A stretch of 64,000 bases of DNA from Pelagibacteraceae bacterium AG-325-J17. Its GTDB lineage: Bacteria > Pseudomonadota > Alphaproteobacteria > Pelagibacterales > Pelagibacteraceae. The stretch spans positions 1 to 64,000 of the forward strand of contig QBYM01000003.1 in assembly GCA_003282825.1 (NCBI GenBank), written 5' to 3'. The position numbers and the translations under genes are program-made. This document shows positions 28,119 through 37,221 of this stretch, in pieces. The number at the start of each line of letters is the position of its first letter. Within the stretch, counting starts at the first letter, position 1. The notes beneath the pieces were generated by a model, which worked only from the letters and a program-made list of their open reading frames with translations, was not told the DNA's origin and did no database searches.

Positions 28119-29231
28119 ATGGCATTAAAAGATTTTGCTTTTAATGTGTTAAACAAAGATAAATACGCCAGACATGGTTTAATTCAAACCCATAGAGGTA
28201 ATATTAAGACACCTGCCTTTATGCCAGTTGGAACTCAAGCAACTGTTAAAGCTTGCACAATAAATGATATAATCAAAACAGGCTCTGAGATTATTCTTGG
28301 AAATACTTATCATTTAATGATTAGACCTGGGGTTGACAGAATCCAAAAAGCTGGTGGTTTACATAAATTTATGAATTGTGATTTGCCGATACTTACTGAC
28401 TCTGGAGGTTTTCAAGTAATGTCGTTATCTAAATTAAATAAAATTGATAGAGAAAAAGGAGCTATTTTTAATTCACATGTTGACGGAAAAAAATTTTATT
28501 TAAGTCCTGAGGAAAGTATAAGAATTCAACTTGGATTAAATTCAGACATTGTAATGATTATGGATGAGTGCCCCAAAAAAACTAATGATTATCAATTAAT
28601 ACAGAAATCTATGGAGTTATCTTTATATTGGGCGAAAAGATCAAAAACTGCGTTCGGTAAAAATCCTCATAAAGCTTTATTTGGAATAATACAAGGAGGA
28701 CTTTTTAAGGACTTAAGATTAAAATCATTAAATGAATTAGAAAAAATCAATTTTGATGGTTATGCAATTGGTGGATTAGCTGTAGGAGAAACTCAAAAAG
28801 AAATGTTTTCAGTATTAGATGGTATTAAAGATGTTTTACCAAACGAAAAACCTCATTATTTAATGGGAGTAGGTACTCCTCCTGACATTTTAGGTGCTGT
28901 TAAAAGAGGTATTGATATGTTTGATTGTGTGATGCCAACAAGATCAGGAAGAACAGGATTGGCTTTTACTTGGAATGGTAGAATTAATATAAAAAATAAT
29001 AGATATAAAGATGATAATACTCCTATAGATGATAATTGTACAAATCTCAACCTGAACAAGTATTCAAAGAATTATTTGAATCATCTCTTTAATACTAACG
29101 AAATTTTAGGTTCGATGATTTTAACTTTACACAATATAAACTTTTATCAAGAATTGATGACAGCAATAAGAAAGAATATTGAAAATGGTACATTTGACAC
29201 CTTTCATGATAAATATATTGAAAAGTTGTAA
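28119..29231 (+). CDS. tgt: tRNA-guanine transglycosylase with altered zinc site
   Basis: Exchanges guanine 34 of GUN-anticodon tRNAs for preQ1 on the way to queuosine. The active-site patterns are intact: TDSGGFQVMS (general acid/base Asp), MDECPKK, GGLAVGE and DMFDCVMPTRSGR (nucleophile). The Cys in DEC and Val in GGLAVGE are the bacterial preQ1-type choices. The zinc motif is not intact: where E. coli has C-x-C-x2-C followed 26 residues later by His, this protein has C307, N309, L312 and H338. Length 370. queA, normally just upstream, is absent. Confidence 0.93.
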   Translation: MALKDFAFNVLNKDKYARHGLIQTHRGNIKTPAFMPVGTQATVKACTINDIIKTGSEIILGNTYHLMIRPGVDRIQKAGGLHKFMNCDLPILTDSGGFQVMSLSKLNKIDREKGAIFNSHVDGKKFYLSPEESIRIQLGLNSDIVMIMDECPKKTNDYQLIQKSMELSLYWAKRSKTAFGKNPHKALFGIIQGGLFKDLRLKSLNELEKINFDGYAIGGLAVGETQKEMFSVLDGIKDVLPNEKPHYLMGVGTPPDILGAVKRGIDMFDCVMPTRSGRTGLAFTWNGRINIKNNRYKDDNTPIDDNCTNLNLNKYSKNYLNHLFNTNEILGSMILTLHNINFYQELMTAIRKNIENGTFDTFHDKYIEKL

Positions 29232-29313
29232 ATAAGAAACTATTTGTCTCAGAAATTCCTATTTGAATTATTAAAATAATTCTATATATAGAAATAATTC
29301 ATCTAATGAATGT

Positions 29314-29389
<76 letters not shown>

Positions 29390-29395
29390 CATCAT

Positions 29396-30223
29396 TTAGA
29401 TATCTTTTATAGGTGGAAAATCTAAAGTAATACTGTTAGTCCAGTCTTTAATTTTTTTTATACGATTATCTGGAGAAGGGTGGGTGCTCATAAACTCAGA
29501 GGGAGTTTTTCCCTTATTAAATTCCTTCATTCTTTCCCAAATTTTGATTGTTTCCCTTATATCATATCCTGATAAAGAAGAAAAAATTAATCCAAGGTAA
29601 TCCGCTTCACTTTCTTGCTTTCTATTAAATGGAAACATTATCCCCAATTGAGAGAGTAAACCAACCGTATTCATTCCCGTGGTTCTATTAACTTGAGATA
29701 ATTTACCACCACTTAGAATATCAACAATTTGAGTTCCGGTATTAAGAAGAGCACCTCGACTTGCCCTTTCAACTGAGTGTTTTGCTACAGCATGAGCTAT
29801 TTCATGACCCATTACAGCTGCCAAACCATTTTTATTTTTTGTAACATCAAGCATACCAGAATAAATTGCAATTTTGCCACCTGGCATACACCAAGCATTT
29901 CTAACTTTTTTATTATCAATTAATATATATTCCCAATCAAAATTTACTGTAGGATCATTTAATTTTGATCTATAGAAATATTCACCTATTGAATATTCCA
30001 TTTTTTTTCCTATTTCCTTAATTTCATTAAGTGATTTAAGATCATCACTCATTTTTTCTTTTTCTTTTACTTTTTCATAAATAGCTGCTGCCTGAGCATT
30101 TAACTTGGCCTCAGAGACAATTTTTAATTGTCTTCTTTCTGTAATAGGTGCTGTAGTACAAGAATTGAGGGCAAAACCACAACAGCCACAACCAACATAA
30201 GTTAAGAATTTTCTTCTATCCAT
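29396..30223 (-). CDS. M48-family metallopeptidase with Tat-like leader
   Basis: Zinc-dependent periplasmic or membrane-anchored protease of the BepA/LoiP/YggG type, likely for outer-membrane protein quality control. The catalytic HEIAH (about 140-144) and the downstream ESEAD glutamate (near 215) are present. The ATG at 30223 is chosen over the TTG two codons upstream. The protein then begins MDRRKFL, a twin-arginine motif, followed by a Gly/Cys-rich hydrophobic core with cysteines at 12, 14, 15 and 22. One of these may be a lipid-attachment site. Tat export is inferred and fits the tatABC genes here. Length 275. Confidence 0.88.
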   Translation of the reverse strand: MDRRKFLTYVGCGCCGFALNSCTTAPITERRQLKIVSEAKLNAQAAAIYEKVKEKEKMSDDLKSLNEIKEIGKKMEYSIGEYFYRSKLNDPTVNFDWEYILIDNKKVRNAWCMPGGKIAIYSGMLDVTKNKNGLAAVMGHEIAHAVAKHSVERASRGALLNTGTQIVDILSGGKLSQVNRTTGMNTVGLLSQLGIMFPFNRKQESEADYLGLIFSSLSGYDIRETIKIWERMKEFNKGKTPSEFMSTHPSPDNRIKKIKDWTNSITLDFPPIKDI

Positions 30224-30253
30224 TTTCAATTATCATTGATAATATATTTTTAA

Positions 30254-30331
30254 ATGAATCTAAATAATAAAATTTTGCTATTTTTATTTATTATTGCAAT
30301 TTCTTTCGTAATTTACTCTAGTTTTAATTAA
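30254..30331 (+). CDS. Possible 25-residue single-helix membrane peptide
   Basis: A short reading frame from ATG at 30254 to TAA, encoding a peptide that is a single hydrophobic helix after a polar first six residues. It ends 4 bases before the DUF502 start, so it could be a leader peptide or a tiny membrane protein coupled to that gene. There is no independent support, and in A/T-rich DNA such hydrophobic frames also arise by chance. Confidence 0.3.
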   Translation: MNLNNKILLFLFIIAISFVIYSSFN

Positions 30332-30335
30332 TCTT

Positions 30336-30953
30336 ATGAAAAAAAATAAAAAAAAAAGATCTTTTACACTAATTTTAAGAAATTATTTTATAACAGGAGT
30401 GGTTGTTCTTATTCCTATTGGTTTTACTTTATATTTAAGTAAAATCCTTATTGGAGTTTCATCGAATCTTATTCCTGAAAATATTAATCCTAATAGTTAT
30501 CTACCATATGCGATACCAGGTATTGAAATATTAATTTCAATTATTTTAATAACTATTGTTGGTGGTTTATCATTATCCTTTTTAGGAAAAAGAATACTTA
30601 AATTAATTGACGATTTATTCAAAAGAATACCTTTCTTAAGAACTATTTATTCTGCAATACTACAAATGACGGAGTCTTTTTCAAATAAAGATAACGATAA
30701 AAAAAGTGTTGTATTGATTGAATATCCTAGAAAAGGTGTATGGGCTGTTGGATTTGCTACTAAAGAAAATAAAGGTGAAATGGCGGATAAAACTAATCAA
30801 AGATTAATTAATGTTTTTGTACCAACTACTCCAAATCCAACAAGTGGTTTTTTATTAATGTTTCCAATTGATGATGTTATTTATCTTAATATGACTTTTG
30901 AAGAAGCTTCAAAATTTATAGTATCAGCAGGAACATCTTCAGGTAAGAATTAA
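30336..30953 (+). CDS. DUF502 family membrane protein
   Basis: A 205-residue protein with two N-terminal membrane helices (about 15-37 and 58-80) separated by a short loop, followed by a soluble domain. TGVVVLIPIGFTLYL, RIPFLRTIYSA and VFVPTTPNPTSGFLLMFP match the DUF502 pattern. Biochemical function is unknown; such genes often neighbour recG in alphaproteobacteria. The stop codon shares TTAA with the recG stop on the opposite strand. Confidence 0.88.
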   Translation: MKKNKKKRSFTLILRNYFITGVVVLIPIGFTLYLSKILIGVSSNLIPENINPNSYLPYAIPGIEILISIILITIVGGLSLSFLGKRILKLIDDLFKRIPFLRTIYSAILQMTESFSNKDNDKKSVVLIEYPRKGVWAVGFATKENKGEMADKTNQRLINVFVPTTPNPTSGFLLMFPIDDVIYLNMTFEEASKFIVSAGTSSGKN

Positions 30954-33001
30954 GCTATATCATTAATTATATCTGCTCTATCGTATAACTTAATAAGAGG
31001 TTTATATTTACCGATATCTTCATTAGATTTTTCAATTCTATTCATTTCCTTTTCAGCTAATAAAAATAGGTCCTCATTAAGAACAGGGTCAGCTAACTTA
31101 AAATTTTTTATTCCACTTTGTTTAAAACCTAAAATGTCTCCAAAACCTCTGATTTTCATGTCTTCTTCAGAAATTATAAAGCCATCATTAGAATCTTTAA
31201 GTATATTAATTCTTTTTTTTGCATTTTCACTCAAGTTAGATTTGAACATGAGGATACAGGTGGACTGTTTACTGCCTCTTCCAACTCTTCCTCTTAGTTG
31301 ATGTAATTGAGATAAGCCAAATTTATTAGCATTTTCTATTACAATTGCATTGGCGTTAGGAAAATCAATTCCAACTTCAATAATTGTAGTAGAAACCAAT
31401 ATCTTAAATTTATTATTTAGAAAATCATTTAGTATAAGCTCTTTATCTACAATATTAGTTTTTCCATGAAGCAGTGCTACATTGTTGGGGAACGCTTTGT
31501 TAAGAAATTCAAATTTTTTGATAGCAGATGTGTGATCAACTTTTTTCGACTCTTCAATTAAGGGGCAAACCCAAAAAACTTGATTATTAAGTTCTATTTG
31601 CTTTTTTATAAACACCAAAACATCATCAATTTTAGTTTCTAATTTACTGTAGGTTTTTATAGGTTTTCTTGTTGCTGGCTTTTCTCTAATTATTGAAAGA
31701 TCCATATCACCATAAATTGTCATGGTTAACGTTCTTGGAATTGGTGTAGCAGTCATTAACAAAACATCACAATCGTTTCCACCTTTATCGGATAATTTCT
31801 TTCTTTGATTTACACCAAATTTATGCTGTTCATCTATAATTATTAATCCTAACTTTTTAAAAGTTACTTTTTTTTGAAAAATTGCATGTGTTCCAAAAAT
31901 TATATCTATTCCATGATTTGATAATTCATTAAGTATTTCTTTTTTATCTTTATATTCTGATTTCCCTGAAATTAATCTTATATTTACATTCTTAGGTAAT
32001 AGTTTTTTTGCAAGATTAAAATGTTGTCTAGCTAAAATTTCAGTTGGGGCCATTAAAGCAACTTGAAAACCTGAATTTATTGTATTGTATGCAGAAATAA
32101 GAGAAACAATGGTTTTACCACTACCAACATCTCCCTGTAACAGTCTAAACATTTTAGTGTTTGCACAAAGATCACTATTTATTTCTTTAAGTGATTTTAA
32201 TTGATCATTTGTTAGTGTAAAATCTAAATTCTTTATTATTAAAGCTTGTTTTTCTAAATTTATCTTTTTCTTCTTTTTTTTTATTTTTTTTATTTTTTTT
32301 CTGATTTCTGAATTAACTAAAAACGTAGAAAAAATTTCATCATAAGCAAGTCTTTGATAAAAATTATCCTTATAATTTCCTTGATTCTGAGGTTCATGTA
32401 ATTCTTTTATTGACTCATTCCAACTTATACCATCAAATTTTTTTAGTAATTCTTTAGAGTGCCATTCATCTAAAGTGGGCAATTTGTCCATTATTTGTTT
32501 CATAATTTTGTTGTAGACTTTTTCAGTAATACCTTCCGTAAGTGAATATTTGTTATGTTTTTGTTTTATTAACGAAGCATCTTCAGAAATATATTTTGGA
32601 TTAGTAAGCTGATATTTATTTCTAAATCTACTTATTTTACCACTTATTGTTACTTTCTTCCCTATAGGTAAAATTTTTTTAATATATCCCTCATAACTAT
32701 TGAAAAAAATACAGTCTAGTTCTCCTGTTTCATCTGAGCACACAACTCTATTAGGTAGATTTCTTATTCGAGGAAAAGAGTATTTTTTAGGAATTATTGT
32801 TACTGTTTGAATTTCTCCCAATTTTAAATCTTTAATTTCTGACGATAAACTTCTATCTGTATATGACTTAGGTAATTTCCATAATAGATCAAAAATATTG
32901 TTTATTCTTTTTTTTTTAAGTAAATTAGTGGTTTTATTACCTACACCTTTTAAAATTGACAAATCTGATAATAGATATTTATAATTACTTTTATTATCCA
33001 T
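30950..33001 (-). CDS. recG: ATP-dependent DNA helicase RecG
   Basis: Branch-migration helicase that reverses stalled forks and processes recombination intermediates. The wedge/OB domain lies in the N-terminal 250 residues. The helicase core shows Walker A LLQGDVGSGKTIVS (about 285-298), the DEQHKFG box, a TATPIPRTL motif, and QLRGRVGRG in the second RecA domain, followed by the TRG-like region. The ATG at 33001 is used instead of an upstream TTG. The length of 683 is normal. It diverges from sdhE, a common alphaproteobacterial pair. Confidence 0.96.
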   Translation of the reverse strand: MDNKSNYKYLLSDLSILKGVGNKTTNLLKKKRINNIFDLLWKLPKSYTDRSLSSEIKDLKLGEIQTVTIIPKKYSFPRIRNLPNRVVCSDETGELDCIFFNSYEGYIKKILPIGKKVTISGKISRFRNKYQLTNPKYISEDASLIKQKHNKYSLTEGITEKVYNKIMKQIMDKLPTLDEWHSKELLKKFDGISWNESIKELHEPQNQGNYKDNFYQRLAYDEIFSTFLVNSEIRKKIKKIKKKKKKINLEKQALIIKNLDFTLTNDQLKSLKEINSDLCANTKMFRLLQGDVGSGKTIVSLISAYNTINSGFQVALMAPTEILARQHFNLAKKLLPKNVNIRLISGKSEYKDKKEILNELSNHGIDIIFGTHAIFQKKVTFKKLGLIIIDEQHKFGVNQRKKLSDKGGNDCDVLLMTATPIPRTLTMTIYGDMDLSIIREKPATRKPIKTYSKLETKIDDVLVFIKKQIELNNQVFWVCPLIEESKKVDHTSAIKKFEFLNKAFPNNVALLHGKTNIVDKELILNDFLNNKFKILVSTTIIEVGIDFPNANAIVIENANKFGLSQLHQLRGRVGRGSKQSTCILMFKSNLSENAKKRINILKDSNDGFIISEEDMKIRGFGDILGFKQSGIKNFKLADPVLNEDLFLLAEKEMNRIEKSNEDIGKYKPLIKLYDRADIINDIA

Positions 33002-33023
33002 AAACAACTAATATATTCTAATA

Positions 33024-33290
33024 ATGGACTTCAATATAGATCAATTAAAAAAAAAAATTATTTATAGATCCAATTATCGTGGAACTAAAGAAATGGACAA
33101 ACTTCTAGGTGCATTTACCAAAAAATATATTGACGAATTAAGTACAAAAGATCTTCTTGACCTAGAAAAGTTATTAAACATAGATGATGATAATTTGTAT
33201 AGTTTTTATAACAAATTAAAAACTGATTTTGAATTTGAGAGCAATAATATAAATTCTTTATTTAGAAATTTTAAGTATAATGAGAAATAA
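33024..33290 (+). CDS. sdhE: FAD assembly factor SdhE
   Basis: Small soluble protein that promotes covalent flavin attachment to succinate dehydrogenase (SDH5/YgfY family). The family signature is the N-terminal YRSNYRGTKEMDKLLGAF stretch at about 14-31, which contains the RGxxE motif. Length 88. It is divergent from recG by 22 bases and is followed directly by the tRNA-Ser gene on the opposite strand. Confidence 0.92.
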   Translation: MDFNIDQLKKKIIYRSNYRGTKEMDKLLGAFTKKYIDELSTKDLLDLEKLLNIDDDNLYSFYNKLKTDFEFESNNINSLFRNFKYNEK

Positions 33291-33380
33291 TGGCGGAGAG
33301 ACTGGGATTCGAACCCAGGAAAGAGTTGCCCCTTTGCCGGTTTTCAAGACCGGTGCTTTCAACCGCTCAGCCATCTCTCC
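33291..33380 (-). tRNA. tRNA-Ser (anticodon UGA)
   Basis: A 90-base class II tRNA. The acceptor is GGAGAGA with TCTCTCC, the anticodon stem CCGGT/ACCGG encloses CTTGAAA with anticodon TGA, and the long variable arm AAAGGG-GCAA-CTCTTT ends in a GNRA tetraloop. CCA is encoded. The 14 bases AAGAGTTGCCCCTT of the variable arm (33321-33334, plus strand) recur exactly at 51081-51094. Confidence 0.97.
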
Positions 33381-33468
33381 ACGAAGAAGCTTTTATAATT
33401 AAAAATATTTAATTCAACTATAAAATAGTCTATTTAACATAGTTATTAATTAATTAGCTAAATTATCT

Positions 33469-34347
33469 ATGAAAGCACAATTCAATAAAGGTTTATTATT
33501 AACTTCTCTAGGATCTTTTTGGTGGGGTTTTATTGGTGTAATATATTTTCAATATGTATCATTTATTGGTCATATAGAACTAATAGTTCATAGATGTTTA
33601 TGGACAGCAGTAATGCTTATTTTTACAACTTCAATTCTTTCAAAATGGAATCTTTTTAAAGATATTTTCAAAAATAAGAAAACCTTATTTGCTTTGTTGG
33701 TCTCTGGTTTTTTGATATTTATAAATTGGGCTGTATGGATATATGCAGTTGCAACAGAACGAATTATTGATGCAAGTTTCGGCTATTTCATTATGCCGAT
33801 TATAAGTGTTTTATTAGGATATATTTTTTTTAAAGAGAAACTTAATTCAAAAAGAATTTTTTCAATTTTATTAGTTCTATTATCAATTATCATTCTAATA
33901 TTCATAAATTTAAAAAGTTTACCCTGGGTAGGTTTGATAGTAGCTTTTAGTTGGGCTTTTTATAATCTTATCAGAAAGAAGATTAATGTAGATACTGATG
34001 TAGGTATATTAATTGAAAGTTTATACATACTTCCTTTTGCTTTACTTATTTTTTATTTTATAACTAAAAATGGATTTAATGATTTTAGCTTATCGAATCC
34101 AGGCTTAAGTCTTTTTTTAATATTAGCTGGTCCTATGACTGTGATTCCTTTATTTTTATACGTTAGAGGTGTTGAACTGATTGGGCTAGGCCCTACAGGT
34201 ATGATTTTCTATATAACTCCAACATTACAGTTTATTCTGGGTTATTTTTATTATAATGAAGAGTTTTCTATTATTAAATTTGTGAGTTTTATTATTATTT
34301 GGATTGCTGTAGTTATATATCTAAAGGATCTTTATGAAACTAGTTAG
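33469..34347 (+). CDS. rarD: EamA-family transporter, RarD type
   Basis: Ten-helix drug/metabolite transporter superfamily protein of 292 residues. The start, KGLLLTSLGSFWWGFIGVIYF, and the ERIIDASFGYFIMPIISVLLGYIFFKE segment (about 90-120) match the RarD subgroup. The substrate is unknown; RarD relatives were linked to chloramphenicol resistance and to amino-acid or metabolite export. It overlaps the lytic transglycosylase gene by 14 bases. Confidence 0.87.
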   Translation: MKAQFNKGLLLTSLGSFWWGFIGVIYFQYVSFIGHIELIVHRCLWTAVMLIFTTSILSKWNLFKDIFKNKKTLFALLVSGFLIFINWAVWIYAVATERIIDASFGYFIMPIISVLLGYIFFKEKLNSKRIFSILLVLLSIIILIFINLKSLPWVGLIVAFSWAFYNLIRKKINVDTDVGILIESLYILPFALLIFYFITKNGFNDFSLSNPGLSLFLILAGPMTVIPLFLYVRGVELIGLGPTGMIFYITPTLQFILGYFYYNEEFSIIKFVSFIIIWIAVVIYLKDLYETS

Positions 34348-35335
34348 TATTCTCATTCTTACTTTAACATTATTTATACACAATTCATACGCTGATAATA
34401 ATTTAGAATTTGAAAATTGGAAAAAAACTTTTAAAGCTGTTGCACTTAAAAATGATATTTCTGAAAATACTTTTAATCTAGTTATGTCAGATGTTAAATT
34501 TTTACCTAAAGTTATCGAATATGATAGGTATCAACCAGAATTTTACGAAGATACTAAAACTTATATTTCTAAAAGAAGTTCAGATAAAAAAGTAAAAAAA
34601 GGGGTTATTTTTTACAAAGATCAATCTGAACTAATTAATAAAGTTGAAAAAAAATTTGATGTAGAAAAAGAATTACTTTTAGCATTAATGGGAATTGAAA
34701 CTAACTTTGGCACATATGTGGGTAAAATGGATATTCTGTCATCATTAGCAACATTAAGTTTTGATAAAAGAAGATCTAAATTTTTTACAAATGAATTGTT
34801 AATTCTATTAAAATTAATTGATACAAATCAAATTGATTATAAATCATTATATGGATCATGGGCAGGTGCATTTGGTTTTTTCCAGTTTATGCCTTCAACA
34901 ATTGAAAATTATGCAATTGATTATAATAATGATAACTATATTGATCTCAAGAATTCACAAGACTCGTATGCTTCTGCAGCTAACTATTTAAATAATATGG
35001 GATGGAACCAAGAAACACCATGTTTTTATAAAATTAATCTAAATGACGATATTTCAGATGAATATTTAAATGTTTCAGCTAAAAAATTAAAGAATAAAAA
35101 GAAATTAAGATATTTTAAAAAATTTATAAAAAACAATGAAATATTAGACTCTTTAGATGAAAATTTAAAAGTTGCTATAATTACTCCAGATAAAGATATT
35201 ATTGAAAATGCTAATAAACTTAGTCCAGCTTACATAGTTTTTGATAATTATGAAATAATTTTAAAATGGAATCGATCTTTAAGATTTGCTTTAGCAGTAT
35301 GTACATTAAAAGATAAAATTAAAGATGAATTATAA
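34334..35335 (+). CDS. Lytic murein transglycosylase, MltB type
   Basis: Periplasmic enzyme that cleaves peptidoglycan glycan strands. A signal peptide ends near SYA (residue 20). The slt catalytic glutamate is E122 in GIETNFGTY, and YGSWAGAFGFFQFMPST (about 176-192) is the MltB substrate-groove motif. There is no lipobox, so it is the soluble form. Length 333. It opens the MltB/RlpA-like/DacC cell-wall trio, all overlapping by a few bases. Confidence 0.92.
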   Translation: MKLVSILILTLTLFIHNSYADNNLEFENWKKTFKAVALKNDISENTFNLVMSDVKFLPKVIEYDRYQPEFYEDTKTYISKRSSDKKVKKGVIFYKDQSELINKVEKKFDVEKELLLALMGIETNFGTYVGKMDILSSLATLSFDKRRSKFFTNELLILLKLIDTNQIDYKSLYGSWAGAFGFFQFMPSTIENYAIDYNNDNYIDLKNSQDSYASAANYLNNMGWNQETPCFYKINLNDDISDEYLNVSAKKLKNKKKLRYFKKFIKNNEILDSLDENLKVAIITPDKDIIENANKLSPAYIVFDNYEIILKWNRSLRFALAVCTLKDKIKDEL

Positions 35336-36077
35336 ATTAATACTGATAATTTTTTTACCACTTCTATTAATAGGTTGTGATCAAACATTTACCATAAAAA
35401 ATGAAAATTTAGATCTTTTAAGAGATGATAAATACAGAAATTCAGGTTTTGCACTTATCTATAATGATAAATTAGAAAACATTAAAAAAATTGAGAATAG
35501 ATCTTTAAATATTTATCACAAATCTCTTAAAAGAAAATCAATGGTTAAAATTACAAATCCTGCTAATGGGAATTTTTTAATTGCTGAAGTTAAATCAAAT
35601 AAAGTAAAATTTTCAAATTTTTATAATTCTATATTGAGTCCTAGAATAGCAGAAACATTAGATTTAGATCAAAATGAACCATATGTTGAAATAATATTGA
35701 TATCAAAAAATTCTACTTTTATTGCAGGAAAAGCAAAAACATTTGAAGAGGAAAGTAAAGTTGCAGAAAAAGCTCCAATAGATGGAATTCAAATTAATGA
35801 TTTAAACGTGAAGAAAAAGAAAAAAAAGATTATAACGAAAAAAAATTTTTCCTATTCTATTAAAGTTGCAGATTTTTATTATAAAGACACGGCCAAAATC
35901 TTATTGGATCGTATTAAAAAAGAAACCTCTATTAAGAATTTAAAGATTATTGAATTATCAAAAACAAATTATAGACTTCTAATAGGTCCTTTTAATGATA
36001 TAAAATCTTTAAGAAATAATTTTGAAAAAATGGATTTATTTAATTTTGAAAATTTAGAGGTTTTAAAAAATGTATAA
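35325..36077 (+). CDS. RlpA-like SPOR-domain lipoprotein with degenerate catalytic domain
   Basis: A 250-residue lipoprotein (lipobox LLIGC, Cys18). Position between mltB and dacC is that of rlpA in alphaproteobacteria. Traces of the RlpA double-psi barrel remain: VKITNPANG at 74-82, where RlpA has V-x-V-T-N-x-x-NG, and SPRIAETLDL at 105-114, like the RIIDLS segment. However, the VNDRGP motif of active RlpA is replaced by VKSNKV at 89-94. Residues about 175-250 form a SPOR domain that binds denuded glycan strands at the septum. A structural rather than catalytic role is inferred. Confidence 0.75.
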   Translation: MNYKLILIIFLPLLLIGCDQTFTIKNENLDLLRDDKYRNSGFALIYNDKLENIKKIENRSLNIYHKSLKRKSMVKITNPANGNFLIAEVKSNKVKFSNFYNSILSPRIAETLDLDQNEPYVEIILISKNSTFIAGKAKTFEEESKVAEKAPIDGIQINDLNVKKKKKKIITKKNFSYSIKVADFYYKDTAKILLDRIKKETSIKNLKIIELSKTNYRLLIGPFNDIKSLRNNFEKMDLFNFENLEVLKNV

Positions 36078-37221
36078 GAATTTCATACTTTTTATATTTT
36101 CAATTTTATTTTTTTTTAATCATTCTTTTGCAAATATTGATATAAAAGCTAGAACAGCAATTCTACAAGACTACTTATCAGGTGAAATTCTTTATGAAAA
36201 AGAGCCAGATAGATCGATTTATCCTGCTTCAATGACAAAAATCATGACAAGTATTATTGCTTTTGATTTGATTAAATCTGGTGATTTGAGTTTAGATGAA
36301 AAATTTTTAATTTCAGAAAAAGCTTGGAGATTATCTACTGCTGGTTATTCTTCTATGTTTGTAATGGTTGGAGATGAGGTTTCAGTTGAAAATTTACTTA
36401 AAGGTATAATAGTTGCTTCAGGTAATGACTCATGTATTGCTTTGGCAGAGGGTATAGCTGGAACAGAGGAAGAATTTGCCATCATGATGACTTCTAAAGC
36501 AAGAGAAATTGGAATGGAAAATACTAATTTTGCCAACTCTTCAGGAATTAATGATCCTGATAATTATTCTACTGTTAGAGATATTATGATTATGTCTAAC
36601 TATTTAATTAAAAATCATCCTGAATTTTATAAATGGTTTAAAGAAAAAGAATTTACTTGGGATAGGACAGGGGGAGATCCTATTACACAAGGTAATAGAA
36701 ATCCTCTTTTATATAAAAATATGGGAGTTGATGGTGTAAAAACAGGTTATTTAGCTGTAGAAAGATATTCATTAGCATCATCCTTAGAAAGAAAAGGTAG
36801 AAGATTAATAGCTGTTGGTAGTGGATTTGAAACAAAGACATCTAGATCAAAGGAAAGTGCAAAATTATTAACTTATGGACTTACAAATTTTGATTTAGTT
36901 GAAATAGCAAAATCTAATGAGTCATTTAGCGATGTTGATGTTTGGCTTGGAAAAAAAAATAAAGTCAACGTCTATTCTAAAGATGATATATACAAAATAA
37001 TTAAAAAAGGTCAAAAAAAATTACTTAAAATTAAATTAATGTATGATGGCCCTATAGAGGCTCCAATTAAAAAAGACCAGATTTTGGCTAAATTGAAAAT
37101 AGTTTATGATCAAGATTTAGTAGGTGAATACGACCTTCTAGCTTTGGAAGATATTAAAAAAGTAAATATCATTTCAAGACTAATGAAGTCATTAAATTAT
37201 TTAATTTGGGGTGATGTCTAA
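36070..37221 (+). CDS. dacC: D-alanyl-D-alanine carboxypeptidase (penicillin-binding protein 5/6 family)
   Basis: Trims the terminal D-Ala from peptidoglycan stem peptides in the periplasm. The signal peptide ends near SFA (residue 21). Penicillin-binding motifs are S54-x-x-K57 in SMTK, S117-G-N119 and K224-T-G226. The C-terminal PBP5-associated domain (about 270-350) and a final hydrophobic/amphipathic anchor are present. Length 383. It overlaps the RlpA-like gene and tmk, giving one cell-wall and nucleotide operon. Confidence 0.93.
   Translation: MYKNFILFIFSILFFFNHSFANIDIKARTAILQDYLSGEILYEKEPDRSIYPASMTKIMTSIIAFDLIKSGDLSLDEKFLISEKAWRLSTAGYSSMFVMVGDEVSVENLLKGIIVASGNDSCIALAEGIAGTEEEFAIMMTSKAREIGMENTNFANSSGINDPDNYSTVRDIMIMSNYLIKNHPEFYKWFKEKEFTWDRTGGDPITQGNRNPLLYKNMGVDGVKTGYLAVERYSLASSLERKGRRLIAVGSGFETKTSRSKESAKLLTYGLTNFDLVEIAKSNESFSDVDVWLGKKNKVNVYSKDDIYKIIKKGQKKLLKIKLMYDGPIEAPIKKDQILAKLKIVYDQDLVGEYDLLALEDIKKVNIISRLMKSLNYLIWGDV

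Noticed and set aside
29265..29293. Overlapping A/T palindromes before tRNA-Lys as an operator or terminator
   Set aside because: Purely A/T short palindromes are common at this base composition and have no matching regulator.
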